Source: Phytoactinopolyspora halotolerans (GTDB lineage: Bacteria > Actinomycetota > Actinomycetes > Jiangellales > Jiangellaceae). Taken from it: a DNA stretch of 64,000 nt. Each line of letters opens with the position of its first letter. Position 1 is the stretch's first letter. A program made the translations under genes and the position numbers. The stretch spans positions 1 to 64,000 of the forward strand of contig NZ_JAAGOA010000030.1 of the NCBI RefSeq assembly GCF_010550675.1. Direction: 5' to 3'. This document shows positions 1 to 9,400 of the stretch, piece after piece. The notes beneath the pieces are model-generated. The model was given only the letters and a program-made list of their open reading frames with translations. It made no database searches and was not told the DNA's origin.

Positions 1-54
1 CCCACCGCCCTACCCGACGTCCGCAAAGGCATCCGGATCAAAGCCGTCAGTTGA
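1..54 (+). CDS. 3' end of an ORF entering from the left edge, possibly an IS-encoded protein
   Basis: The first 17 codons of the window read as an open frame ending in a TGA at 52-54, with a basic tail (DVRKGIRIKAVS). It stops just before a pair of repeats that look like an insertion-sequence end, so it may be the last gene of that element. The fragment is too short to assign to a family. It could also be a chance open frame. Confidence 0.3.
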   Translation, partial: PTALPDVRKGIRIKAVS

Positions 55-122
55 TGCCGATTTCGCGGGCATTCTTAACTGAGGCACCGATCAACTTTCG
101 CGGGCATCTTGACATGAGGCAC
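55..122. mobile_element. Probable insertion-sequence end with two terminal repeats
   Basis: Two near-identical segments of about 27 bp lie 35 bp apart at 61-88 and 96-122. Both have the form TTTCGCGGGCAT, then about six variable bases, then TGAGGCAC. Multiple internal terminal repeats of this kind are typical of IS21-family ends. The inner limit near 122 is exactly where the MFS reading frame on the minus strand stops resembling a transporter. The element body would lie to the left of the window. The IS21 assignment is inference from repeat architecture. Confidence 0.5.
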
Positions 123-1017
123 TACGCGCCACCACCGTCAGGCCGGACGCGATTGCCGCTAGTGCGGCCGCACCCAGGATCAGTGGCGGGAAGCGGTCGT
201 GAACCCGCGCGAAGGCGATACGGCCGGCGACGACAACGCCGCCGTACACGACCAATGGGATACCTGCGCGAGCCATGCCCACGTCGCCGGCATGCAGGGC
301 GGCGAACGCGAGGAAGGCACCCATCGCCACCACCGAGGCGAAGAATCCCAGCGCCGGCGCGAGGGCCTTGGTGTGGATCAGGCGCGGCCTCCGTTCCGGG
401 ACCGTCCGGCTGACCTTGGTCTCTCCGATGTAGGCAACCGCCAGCACCGCTACCAGGGCCAGCGCCGCTGCCCCGTACCACGCGACGGTGTATCCCCATC
501 CGCCGACCAGGAACTGACCCAACAGGGGGCCACCGGCAATGCCGATGTAGAGACCCAGTGAGTTGTAACTGAGCGCCTCACCGATCCGGCTCGGCGGTGC
601 CAGGTCGGCGAGAGCGGCGAATGACGCGACGAAGAACGCGGCTTCCGCCACGCCGAGCAGGAGCCGGATCACGACAACGAGGATGAGCGTGTTGACGTGC
701 GCCGTGGCAGCCATGCCCACTGCACAGAGCGCGGCACCGGTGATGAGCAGTGGGCGGCGCCCGAGCGCATCGGCCAGGCGGCCGGCTACCGGGCGCAGCG
801 CGAGCGCCGAGACCGCGAACGCTCCGAACGCGACGCCGGCGCCCGCGGTGCCCGACTCCACCGGGCCGGTGACGTAGAGCGGCAGGACCAGCAGAGACAT
901 GCCGACGGCGGTGAAGTACGCCAGGTCGGCGACGGTGAGCCCGATGAACGCCGGCGTGAACAACCGATCCGGGACCGTGCCCGACGTTGGCGTGGACGAT
1001 GCGGTAGACGTAGACAT
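91..1017 (-). pseudogene. MFS transporter, 3' end lost at an IS junction
   Basis: Major facilitator superfamily inner-membrane transporter. The N-terminal half is intact. A run of hydrophobic segments starts around residue 25, and the loop 2-3 signature (GRLADALGRRP) sits near residue 80, which is the family hallmark. Only 308 codons are present against the usual 390-420. The last dozen residues (SASCQDARES) are encoded by the IS-like repeat DNA, so roughly the last three membrane helices are missing. It starts with ATG, upstream of and on the same strand as the LuxR-type regulator. The substrate cannot be inferred. It is probably non-functional. Confidence 0.75.
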
Positions 1018-1064
1018 GCAGTCAGTCTTGGCCCGCGACGACGCCGCGGCATGAGTAGACCTAC

Positions 1065-2597
1065 CTAACTTCTGCCCCCGGCCAGGCCGTGTTCCATCGC
1101 GAACATCGCAGCCGCCGCCCGGGTCGACACGCCGATCTTGGTGTAAACGTCCTGCACGTGGTTCTCGGCGGTTCGCCGGGAGATGACGAGCTGGTCGGCG
1201 ATCTCAGCGTTCGACAGGCCCCGTGCCACCAGCCGGAGCACTTCGATCTGCCGTTCGGTCAGCCCGGCCGTGCGCACGCGGCGGCCCCGATGCTGATGGC
1301 CCGCTGCCTCGAGCACGGCCTGCACGGCGTCGCCGTCGAGGCAACCTGCCCGTGCTTCGTCTCTGAGTCGTTGGGCCGCCGCGCTCGACGGCATCGGCTC
1401 GGCATCGGAACGTGATTCGATCAAGGTCCGGTACGCATCAGCGGCGCCCAGCACGCGTGCGGGCATGGTCATCCGCTCGCCGGTCAGGCCGCGGTGGTAA
1501 CCGCTGCCGTCGCATCGTTCATGGTGTTGTCCGGCCAGATCGGCCACGGCAGCGAACATGGGAACACGCGCCAGCACACGTTCACTGTGGTACGGGTGCA
1601 GGCGCGCCTGATCACGTTCAGTCGGGCTCAATGGCTCGGTCTTGTCCCAGATCCGGCTGGAGATCGCTACCCGGCCGACATCGTGCAGGTAGCCGGCTAT
1701 ACGAACGTCACGGACGTCGTCGCTGAGCCCGAGAATCGCGGTAGCGTCGGCCGCCAGCGTCGCCACCGCGGACGAATGACCGTGCAGCCACGGGCTCTTC
1801 AGGTCCGCCAGGTCTCCGAACGTTCTCGCCACCGTCTCGACGTCCGCCTCGTCGACCATGAACACGGGATCGGGCTCGTTGTCCAGGGCCGCCTGATGCG
1901 CGTCGATCGTCTCGATGCCCGCCAGCAGTTCCCGTCCGTTCGAGAGGAAGACGCCGACCAGCTCCGGGTCCAGAGAGCTCCCGCTGCGCCGACGCACCTC
2001 GGCCACGGCCGCATCCACGCCGGCGTGTAGAAGAAAGAGCACGGCCACGGATGCGATGTGCATCAGCCGCGTACTCAACGGGATGTCGACCCCGGCGACC
2101 TTGGGATACCCCTTCCCGTTCCACATCGACACCGTGTGGCCGAGGCTGTGCTGTACCGCCTCCGGAAGACCGAGCCTGCGCGCCGCCTCGCGCGCCACAT
2201 CGCATGTGGCCGCGGGAGCATTGGCATCGACCTTGCGAACGCCGCGCACAGTCGCGGTGAACACGTGCATGCGTGAGCGGCCGGTGGCCTCCGCCATCCC
2301 TGGTATCCACACCCGCAGCATCTCGCGTGGACCGTTCGACCCCATCAGGAAGGCGTGCCGGTTGGTCGCGACGTCATCTCCCCAGACCTGCGCAAGCTCG
2401 TGTGCATATGCCGTACATCCGAGGTGCTGAAGCAGTGACACGTAGACGACCTCGCGAATGCACTCGGCGTCGCAGCCCGCCTCCCGAGCCAGCCGTGATG
2501 CCAGCACGCAACGACGCAGCGACTCGTCGGGCGCGGCGCCGGTTCCCAAGTCGGTCACGGCAGCCAGGCCACCCAGCAGCCCGAGCAGACGGAACAC
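1065..2597 (-). CDS. HD-GYP-type phosphohydrolase with C-terminal LuxR DNA-binding domain
   Basis: A 510-residue cytoplasmic regulator. Residues 265-400 form an HD domain with the metal-binding pair in YLHDVGR (H305-D306) and a GYP-like loop HHERCDGSGYHRG (358-370). Residues 445-500 are a LuxR/NarL helix-turn-helix (LTERQIEVLRLVARGLSNAE). The N-terminal 30-190 region looks like a second, degenerate HD domain: it keeps a WNGKGYP segment (159-165) but has no clear HD pair. HD-GYP proteins hydrolyse cyclic dinucleotides or related nucleotides; coupling to a LuxR domain suggests a ligand- or enzyme-controlled transcription factor. It starts with GTG, with a weak ribosome site. It reads toward the truncated MFS gene. 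Confidence 0.8.
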   Translation of the reverse strand: MFRLLGLLGGLAAVTDLGTGAAPDESLRRCVLASRLAREAGCDAECIREVVYVSLLQHLGCTAYAHELAQVWGDDVATNRHAFLMGSNGPREMLRVWIPGMAEATGRSRMHVFTATVRGVRKVDANAPAATCDVAREAARRLGLPEAVQHSLGHTVSMWNGKGYPKVAGVDIPLSTRLMHIASVAVLFLLHAGVDAAVAEVRRRSGSSLDPELVGVFLSNGRELLAGIETIDAHQAALDNEPDPVFMVDEADVETVARTFGDLADLKSPWLHGHSSAVATLAADATAILGLSDDVRDVRIAGYLHDVGRVAISSRIWDKTEPLSPTERDQARLHPYHSERVLARVPMFAAVADLAGQHHERCDGSGYHRGLTGERMTMPARVLGAADAYRTLIESRSDAEPMPSSAAAQRLRDEARAGCLDGDAVQAVLEAAGHQHRGRRVRTAGLTERQIEVLRLVARGLSNAEIADQLVISRRTAENHVQDVYTKIGVSTRAAAAMFAMEHGLAGGRS

Positions 2598-3041
2598 GTT
2601 CCAGCCTACGCCACCACCGTTGCGGCCGGTCGGGAGCTGCGGACATCGCTCGTCGCGGTGGTGGTGGACCGGGCGCTGGATACGGCAGACGCCGACGACG
2701 TCGTCCAGCTCGCGCTCGGCCGGCTGCGGGCGACCCGGACCCGCGCGGCGCGCTGACCGGTCGGCGGCGCAGAATGTCGCTCGGGGTAATCACCGCCCGG
2801 ATTACCGAAGAACTGTTCGAGCGTCGCAACATCAGCACGTCGGAGCTCGGCCGCGAGTGACGTGCCCACGTATCGCGGGTGCCACGGTTCGGGCTGTCAC
2901 CGGTGACGTCGGTAGAGCCCGAGCTGGTAGCGGATGATGAACCCGTAGCCGACACCGCCACCGCCACCGCCTAGCCGTAATGACCAGTCGGCGTGCCAGG
3001 TCGTCTCTTCGCCGCGATCTGTCACCCCGCTGGGACGAGTA
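2598..3041. other. Gene-poor region with two decayed-looking coding fragments
   Basis: No complete gene is visible. On the plus strand, an open frame without a start runs through about 2604-2756 (A/V/R-rich, ending LGRLRATRTRAAR) and looks like the tail of a lost protein. On the minus strand, 2897-3028 could encode 43 residues from a GTG; its C-terminal half is glycine-rich then aromatic (GVGYGFIIRYQLGLYRRHR), without a convincing ribosome site. Both may be remnants of a rearrangement. I assign neither a function. Confidence 0.4.
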
Positions 3042-3073
3042 TCTCCTGGCCACGCGCCTGCGGGGCCAGGAGA
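3042..3073 (-). terminator. Perfect 10-bp inverted repeat downstream of the ice-binding-like gene
   Basis: TCTCCTGGCC (3042-3051) pairs perfectly with GGCCAGGAGA (3064-3073) across a 12-base loop. It lies about 23 bp past the stop codon of the minus-strand gene at 3096. There is no T-tract, which is common for actinomycete terminators. Confidence 0.5.
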
Positions 3074-3095
3074 GGTCACTCGGCTGGGCGGGTCT

Positions 3096-4391
3096 TCATG
3101 CCCGTACAAGCCGCTGACGGTAGAGGAGTAGCCCTCCGGCCATCGCGACCAGCAGTGCGGCCGCCCCCGTCAGGATGGAGACCGAGCCGCTGCCTGTGTC
3201 GGGCAGCCCGTCACCGTCCTCGGTGCCGTCCTCGTCACCATCTTCGGTGCCGTCCTCGTCACCATCTTCGGTGCCGTCCTCGTCACCATCTTCGGTGCCG
3301 TCCTCGTCACCATCTTCGGTGCCGTCCTCGTCACCATCTTCGGTGCCGTCCTCGTCACCATCCTCGTCACCATCTTCGGTGCCGTCCTCGTCACCATCTT
3401 CGGTGCCGTCCTCGTCACCATCTTCGGTGCCGTCCTCGTCACCGTCCTCGGTGCCGTCCTCGTCACCATCCTCGTCACCATCTTCGGTGCCGTCCTCGTC
3501 ACCGTCTTCGGTGCCGTCCTCGTCACCATCCTCGTCACCATCTTCGGTGCCGTCCTCGTCACCATCCTCGGTGCCGTCCTCGTCACCATCCTCGGTGCCG
3601 TCCTCGTCACCATCCTCGGTGCCGTCCTCGTCACCGTCCTCGTCCCCATTTGGAGGGCCGGAATCGCAGTCACCCGCGGTGATCGTGTTGGAATCGAGGG
3701 TGACAGCGCCGGTCTGAGCCAGCGCGCGGCCCTCCAGGGTCGTTTCGGTTTGCATCGTGATCGAGGCCATGGCCATGATCGTGCCAACGAAGGTGGTGTC
3801 GGTGCCGAGTGTCGCCGAACTACCGACCTGCCAGAAGACATTGCACGGCGATGCCCCATTCACCAAGAGCACACTGCTGTCCGATGCCGTGACCAGCGTA
3901 GAGTCGACCTGGAAAATGAACACCGACTCAGGGTCATCCTGGGCGTCGAGCGTCAACTGCCCGGTTAGCTGCGCGGCTGAGATCCGGTAGACGCCGGCCG
4001 TGAGAGTCGTGTCACCGAGTTCCGACGGCAGGTTAGTAAAAGGTGTCCGGCCGGCCGCGTCGTCGTACGCCACAGTCAGGTCGTTTTTCGCCTGAGAGGC
4101 TACCGCGTCGGCCAGATGTGTCTCCCCTTCGACGACTCCAGGCGGGAAGCCCGTCGCAGTATCGCCCGGGTGCACTCCGAGATCCTGCTCCATCGTAGTC
4201 GGGCCCGTATTCGTAACCGTAGAACTGGCCAGGACCGAGAAGTCACCAGCGGTGCCCAGCCCCACCGGCGCATCAGCGGCGCTCGCGACATTCGCGTTCA
4301 AGATCAGTGGAACGGTGACAAGGCTCGCCACTGTGAGCGCTGCCAGTCCCGCCCGTGAACGTCGAAACCTAAGAGTATGTTTACCGGCCAT
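3096..4391 (-). CDS. Sortase-anchored ice-binding-like (DUF3494) surface protein with acidic repeats
   Basis: A 431-residue exported wall protein. Residues 1-38 are a signal peptide (RFRRSR start, hydrophobic core, ASA cleavage site). Residues 41-242 match the DUF3494 ice-binding beta-solenoid fold: GLGTAGDFSVLASSTVTNTG, then the late VFIFQVDSTL and NVFWQVGSSATLG motifs. Residues 249-394 are an almost pure GDEDGTED repeat with occasional extra GDED units. An LPDTG sortase motif (396-400), a hydrophobic segment and the basic tail RQRLVRA follow. The start is supported by AGGGAGGGG upstream of the ATG. DUF3494 proteins bind ice in some organisms and act as adhesins in others. The acidic stalk may bind calcium or extend the head through the wall; that part is inference. 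Confidence 0.85.
   Translation of the reverse strand: MAGKHTLRFRRSRAGLAALTVASLVTVPLILNANVASAADAPVGLGTAGDFSVLASSTVTNTGPTTMEQDLGVHPGDTATGFPPGVVEGETHLADAVASQAKNDLTVAYDDAAGRTPFTNLPSELGDTTLTAGVYRISAAQLTGQLTLDAQDDPESVFIFQVDSTLVTASDSSVLLVNGASPCNVFWQVGSSATLGTDTTFVGTIMAMASITMQTETTLEGRALAQTGAVTLDSNTITAGDCDSGPPNGDEDGDEDGTEDGDEDGTEDGDEDGTEDGDEDGTEDGDEDGDEDGTEDGDEDGTEDGDEDGDEDGTEDGDEDGTEDGDEDGTEDGDEDGTEDGDEDGDEDGTEDGDEDGTEDGDEDGTEDGDEDGTEDGDEDGTEDGDEDGTEDGDGLPDTGSGSVSILTGAAALLVAMAGGLLLYRQRLVRA
3210..3647 (-). repeat. 24-bp minisatellite encoding GDEDGTED
   Basis: About 435 bp of tandem 24-bp units encode GDEDGTED on the minus strand, interrupted by several 12-bp GDED insertions. Units differ mainly by synonymous changes (tcttcg/tcctcg, accatc/accgtc). 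Copy number should be prone to slippage and to assembly error. Confidence 0.95.
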
Positions 4392-4946
4392 AGAAGACCC
4401 CTCCCTTGAGATATTCCATGGTTCACGTCTTGGTTAAGGAGCCGGGGGCGCAAACCATACTTGAGCCCACTAGAGCAGAAATACACAAAAAGGCAACCTT
4501 CAAAGGAGAATAATCTTGAGGAGATCGTAAAGATACTCGGATCATATCTATATAAATCTACACATATCCGCGCAATACCGAGGTCCGGTCGACCCGGACA
4601 CTTCCTCGCCAGCGTGCATGTAAGGCCTGCTGCACCTCACGCCCTCGGTTAAAAGCTGACGGCGGTGTCGAGGACGGTGGCTGCGGCGGCGATCGCGCTG
4701 ATGACGATCAAAAGCAGCTACGGAAGGTTGACGGCGATAGCGAGGACCGCCAGCAGGCCAACCACGATCTCGATTATCACACACTCCCCCGCCGCACGAG
4801 CATTCACCTCGACCATAGACCTTCGCCCGCCCACGGCGATCGCGAGCGCGATTGCGAGCGCGAGCGCCCTCAGATGAGCATGCGTCGGCGACCGTCGACC
4901 TGGAGGAAGTCCACTACCGCTGCCGCCGCCACAGGCTCTGCCCGCC
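4392..4946. other. Gene-poor spacer with an AT-rich island and a possible tiny membrane peptide
   Basis: About 4470-4575 is markedly AT-rich for this genome (for example atcatatctatataaatcta). It lies upstream of the minus-strand ice-binding-like gene and probably carries its promoter; I could not fix -35/-10 boxes. On the minus strand, 4718-4780 could encode a 20-residue hydrophobic peptide (MIIEIVVGLLAVLAIAVNLP) from a GTG preceded by GGGGGAG. After its TAG the same frame continues for 22 more hydrophobic codons to a TAA. A short imperfect repeat of GCGAGC/GCGATT hexamers lies at 4837-4868. Confidence 0.45.
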
Positions 4947-5833
4947 TCATGCGCCGCTGCCCACCGATTCTGGAGTGCATCCGTCGAGAATGTCCTGCAC
5001 TGCGGAGTGGCTCCGGGGCCGCCAGCGGAGAAGGTCGCGTGCGCGATCGCCACTGACAGCCTGACGAAGGGACAACGCCTCAGTGAACTGCTCGCCGAGA
5101 GTGCCGATGGCCTCATCGTGAGCCCAGCGCTCGGCCGTACCGTTGCCGTTGGCCACGACGTCGGCGGCCGCGGCGAGCATCACCGTCGACACCGCTGGTT
5201 CGGTGACGCCGTGGATCAGCGTCGCGGGAGGCGCCGACTCGAGCGCCAGTCCGAACAGCGTTGCGAGATCATCCACATGAACCATCGGCCACGTGGTGCC
5301 GACGGAACCCAGGTATCGGCCTACACCGGCCGACCTGGCCCAACCGATCATGATGGAGGGAATACCGCCATCCCGGCCGTACACGATGCCGGGTCTGACG
5401 ACGGCGCTGCGGACTCCCTCGGCGCCGGCTCCCAGGACGAGGTGTTCGATCCGAGGCCGATAGCCGACGATGTCGATGGGTTCGGCTTCGCGGCCTCATC
5501 CACCGGATCCGGGCCTGATGGTCCCAACACCCAGACTCCGCTGGTGTACAACAACGGTCTCCCGGTCCCGCGAAGCGCCGTGATCAGCGCGTTCATCGCG
5601 TTGGTGTCCGTTGTCTCATCGATGGGCGCGGCGGCGTAGACCACAGCGTCGATATCATCGGTGATCGCCGACGTCAATGTCGAGGGTTCGGTCAGATCGC
5701 CGCGCCACACCTGCCCGGGCAGAGCGGACGTAGCCTCATTCCGGACGAACGAGACGACATCGCACGTAGCGGACAGGTGTTCGTGCACGGCCGAGCCGAT
5801 GTAACCGGTCGCGCCGATGACGAGGACCCTCAT
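4947..5833 (-). pseudogene. NAD-dependent epimerase/NmrA-like protein, frameshifted
   Basis: A Rossmann-fold sugar epimerase or atypical SDR. The N-terminus MRVLVIGATGYIGSA carries the GxxGxxG dinucleotide motif, and GVWVLGPSG follows. The frame from 5833 then drifts into nonsense and stops near 5348. A different frame, open from about 5495 to 4947, continues the family well (GYRPRIEHLVLGAG, then VVRPGIVYGRDGG, then WPMVHVDDLATLF). The change of frame falls at about 5482-5500, equivalent to losing one base. The ATG at 5833 is in frame with the preceding SnoaL-like gene, with no stop between them. It may be a real pseudogene or a sequencing error. Confidence 0.75.
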
Positions 5834-6319
5834 CGCGGAGAAGGTCTCGAGGTCGATCACCTTGGTGTTCTGAGCAGCGACGATCTTCCACCGGCCGGTC
5901 TCCTTGGCCAGAACATAGAGCGGCGCTCCGGGCACCTTGTCCGGTTGGTGCGCTACGAGCTCCTCAGGCGACTGCACCGCGGCCAGGTCGACAGGTCGAC
6001 CATTCCGGCAGATCGGGACTTGGCGAACCTTGACCGCTGCGACATCGGGTCGGATGAACAGCATGTGTTCGGCCTCGTAGGCGGCTGTGATCTCCTGTTC
6101 GAGCGCACCCGGCAGGACGCGGTGAGTGAAAGCACTGATCTCGTCGATCCCGGTCAGTCGCTTGCCATGGGCGGTCGTCCAGACAGCGTCGACGTGGAAC
6201 AGGTCCATGAACTCGTCCGGTAGCGCGTTCTGCTGGGCATGCTCGACCTTGGCGACAAGCTCGACGATCGCATCGACGTCGGCTTGTGCGGCGGGGACGC
6301 CACCGATGTCCGGGCCCAT
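5834..6319 (-). CDS. SnoaL-like (SgcJ/EcaC family) protein fused in frame to the epimerase
   Basis: About 162 codons from an ATG with a good AGGAGAA ribosome site at 6319. The sequence has the NTF2/SnoaL-like fold pattern of SgcJ/EcaC proteins: an N-terminal helix region (AIVELVAKVEHAQQN), DLFHVDAVWTTAHGKRLTG, and a closing GRWKIVAAQNTKVID strand. Such proteins are small cone-shaped enzymes or binding proteins of varied function. There is no stop codon: the frame runs directly through LETFSA into the epimerase start at 5833. The gene is therefore either a two-domain fusion or has lost its stop codon. No specific reaction can be assigned. Confidence 0.7.
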
Positions 6320-6452
6320 GGGATTCTCCTGGTTCTGCTCGTGGTCACAGCGGCCCGCACCGCAGCGCTCGGCTAGGACAGAAAGGCATCCGTTCCGCCG
6401 CGTCGTGGTCCCAAGGTCGACTCCGGGGTGGAAGCCGCTTCCGGCAGGGGAA

Positions 6453-6464
6453 GTACGCGCGTAC
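6453..6464. promoter_or_regulatory. 12-bp perfect palindrome upstream of the SnoaL-epimerase gene
   Basis: GTACGCGCGTAC is perfectly self-complementary. It lies about 135 bp upstream of the ATG at 6319 and just past the end of the carboxylase gene. It may be a repressor site, but no regulator is adjacent. Confidence 0.3.
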
Positions 6465-6491
6465 CTCGACGGACCCATGGTCACTCCATGA

Positions 6492-9400
6492 TCACCAGCG
6501 CCGGCTCGCGTCTCGCAGTACGACGAGCGGCTCGCCCGCGACGACGTGGGAGCCTGCGCCCACGAGCACCTGGTCGACGACGCCGGCCCGGGGCGCTGTC
6601 ACCGGCGTCTCCATTTTCATGGCTTCGAGCGCGAGCAGGGATTCTCCGGCCTCCACCGGATCGCCGGCCGCCACATTCACCTTCCAGACGTTCGCGACGA
6701 ACGGCGCCTCGACCAGCACGCCGCCTTCCGGCACCGATACCTGGGCCGGTACTGGCGGGGTCACCTGCGCGGCGGCTTCCTGTCGGTCGAATTCGCCGGC
6801 CGCCTCCCAGGCCGCCCGCTCGGCGCCGAAGGCCGCGGCCTGCCGGTCCCTGAACCTGGCGATCGAGGCGGCGTTGTCGGCGAGGAACCGGCGGTACTCC
6901 GCCAAGGAGAACACGCCGCTCTCCGCGTCCAGTTCCCGCCGGCCGGCCGCCACCTCCGCTCGCATGTCGAGGAGCTCCTCGGGTGAGACGGGATACCACC
7001 GGATGCGGTCGAAGAAGCGCAGCAGCCACGGCTTGGCCGCGTGGCGGCGCCAGACCTGCGTGGTCCGGCCGACGAACTGATAGCCGCCCGGGCCTTCCAT
7101 GCCGTAGATGCACAGGTACGCCCCGCCGATGCCGACGGCGTTCTCCGGGGTCCACGTGCGCGCCGGGTTGTATTTGGTGGTGACCAGCCGGTGGCGCGGG
7201 TCCAGCGGAGTCGCGACGGGCGCCCCCAGGTAGACGTCGCCGAGCCCGAGCACCAGGTATTCGGCGTCGAAGACGGTGTTGTAGACGTCGTCCACCGATT
7301 CCAGTCCGTTGATCCGCCGGATGAACTCGATGTTCCACGGGCACCACGGCGCGTCGTCGCGGACTCCGGACATGTAGCGCTCGATCGCCTCCCGCGTCGC
7401 GGGGTCGTCCCACGACAGCGGCAGCCGGACCGTCCGGCTGGGCAGCACGAGCTCGTCCGCGGTCGGCAACTCGTCTTCGAGTTCGCGCAGCAACCCCACC
7501 AGGCGCGGCGCCGGCAACACGTCCGGATCGACGTGCACCTGAAGAGACCGGATACCCGGCGTCAGGTCGACGACGCCCGGCAGCCCGGCTTCCTCCAGCC
7601 GGGTGTGCAGGGCGTGCACCCGGGCGCGCAGCTCGAGATCCAGGGTGATGTCGCCGTACTCGACCAGTACGTTGTCTTCACCCGTGCGCCGGTAGGTCAG
7701 CGACGGCAGCTCGCCACGGTCGGTCTCGCGCAGCAGCACGCCGTCGTCACCGTCACCGCCGCGCACCGGCATGCTCCAGCGTGACGGGTCGAGTTTCCGC
7801 CTCGACGACGCGTCGGCGGTGCGTATGGGGACGAACCGCACCGTGTCGCCGGGCTTGAGCTGGCCGAGTTTCCACCGCTGTGCCGTCACGACGGTCACCG
7901 GGCACACGAAGCCGCCGAGACTCGGTCCGTCGGGACCGAGCAGGATCGGCGTATCCCCGGTGAAGTCGAGCGACCCGACGGTGTAGGCGTTGTCGTGGAT
8001 GTTGGACGGGTGCAGCCCGGCCTCTCCCCCGTCGCTGCGCGCCCAGCGCGGTTTCGGGCCCATGAGGCGCACTCCGGTGCGGGCGGAGTTGAAATGGACG
8101 GTGTAATCGGTGCCGTACAGGGTCGCGATGTCGTCGCGGGTGAAGAACTCCGGCGCCGCGTGCGGCCCTTCGGTGACGGCGATCTCCCAGTGATGACCGA
8201 ACGACGGCCGTTCCGTCACCGGCGTGCCGTTCACCGTGGTCCCGACGGCGCGCAGCACGTCGCCGCTGCGCAGCGCCCGCCCGCCATGCCCGCCGAACCC
8301 ACCGAGCGTGAACGTCGCCGCACTGCCCAGGTACCGGGGCACGTCGAGCCCGCCCGCGACGAGGACGTAGCTGCGCAGTCCGGCACCGTCCACGGGTCCG
8401 ACGTCGAGCACACCGCCCGCCGGTACGGTGACCGGACGCCACATCGGCACGGCCTGCCCGTCGACGGTGACCGCCGCCTCGGCTCCGGTCACGCACACGG
8501 TGGTCGCGTGCGTGAAGCGCAGCGCCGGACCGGAGACCGTGCACTCCAACCCGGGCACACCCTCGTCGTTCCCGAGTGCCTGGTTGCCCAGCCGGAACGA
8601 GAGGTCGTCCATCGGACCACTCGGCGGCACACCCACCTGCCACAGGCCGACGCGGCCCGGGTCATCCTGCACGGTGGTCTGCATGCCCGGCCGCTCGACC
8701 ACGATGCGCGGCTCGTCGTCGGCGACATCGGCGAGTGTCGCCGTGGAGTGCTCCACCGCCAGCACATCCGGCGCGGAGGTGACCGCGCGTAGCAGGCCCA
8801 GGTTGGTCTCGATACCGTCGACGCGGGCCCGCCGCAGTGCCGCGCCCAGTTTCGCGAACGCCTCGGCGCGGTCCGGCGCGGACACGATCACCTTGGCGAG
8901 CATGGGGTCGTAGGCGGTGGAGACCTCCGTGCCGGCCTCCGCCCACCCGTCGACGCGGACACCCTCGCCCGACGGCAGTGTGACCTGGGTGAGCAACCCC
9001 GCCGACGGCAGGAGATCGCGGTGCGGGTCCTCGGCGTAGACGCGCGCCTCGACGGCGTGGCCGCGCACCGGTACCACGTCCGGCCATCCGTCCAGGCTCC
9101 GGCCCTGGGCGATCTGCAGCATCAGCCGGACCAGGTCGACGCCGGTGACCTCTTCAGTCACCGGGTGCTCCACCTGCAGACGGGCGTTGACCTCGAGGAA
9201 CGACGCCTCGCCGCGCTCGGCGTCATAGACGAACTCCACCGTCCCGGCACCGCGATAGTTCACCGACGCGGCGAGCGTTCGCGACGACTCGTGCAACCGC
9301 CGGCGCAGCTCGTCCGGCAGCCCAGGCGCGGGAGCCTCCTCGACGACCTTCTGATTGCGCCGCTGCAGCGAGCAGTCACGGTCGCCGAACGTGACGACCC

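Noticed and set aside
3210-3647. Possible CRISPR array
   Set aside because: The units are contiguous and coding, with no unique spacers.
3170-3859. Long open frames in all frames across the repeat tract
   Set aside because: They are produced by the 24-bp repeat being free of stops; only the minus-strand frame has a signal peptide, a domain and an anchor motif.
4461-4652. 63-codon lysine-rich plus-strand frame in the AT-rich island
   Set aside because: No ribosome site or recognisable domain; its Lys content follows from the base composition, and it lies antisense to the promoter region of the ice-binding-like gene.
6492-7413. Arginine-rich open frames opposite or overlapping the carboxylase gene
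   Set aside because: Typical stop-poor shadow frames in GC-rich coding DNA without protein-like composition.
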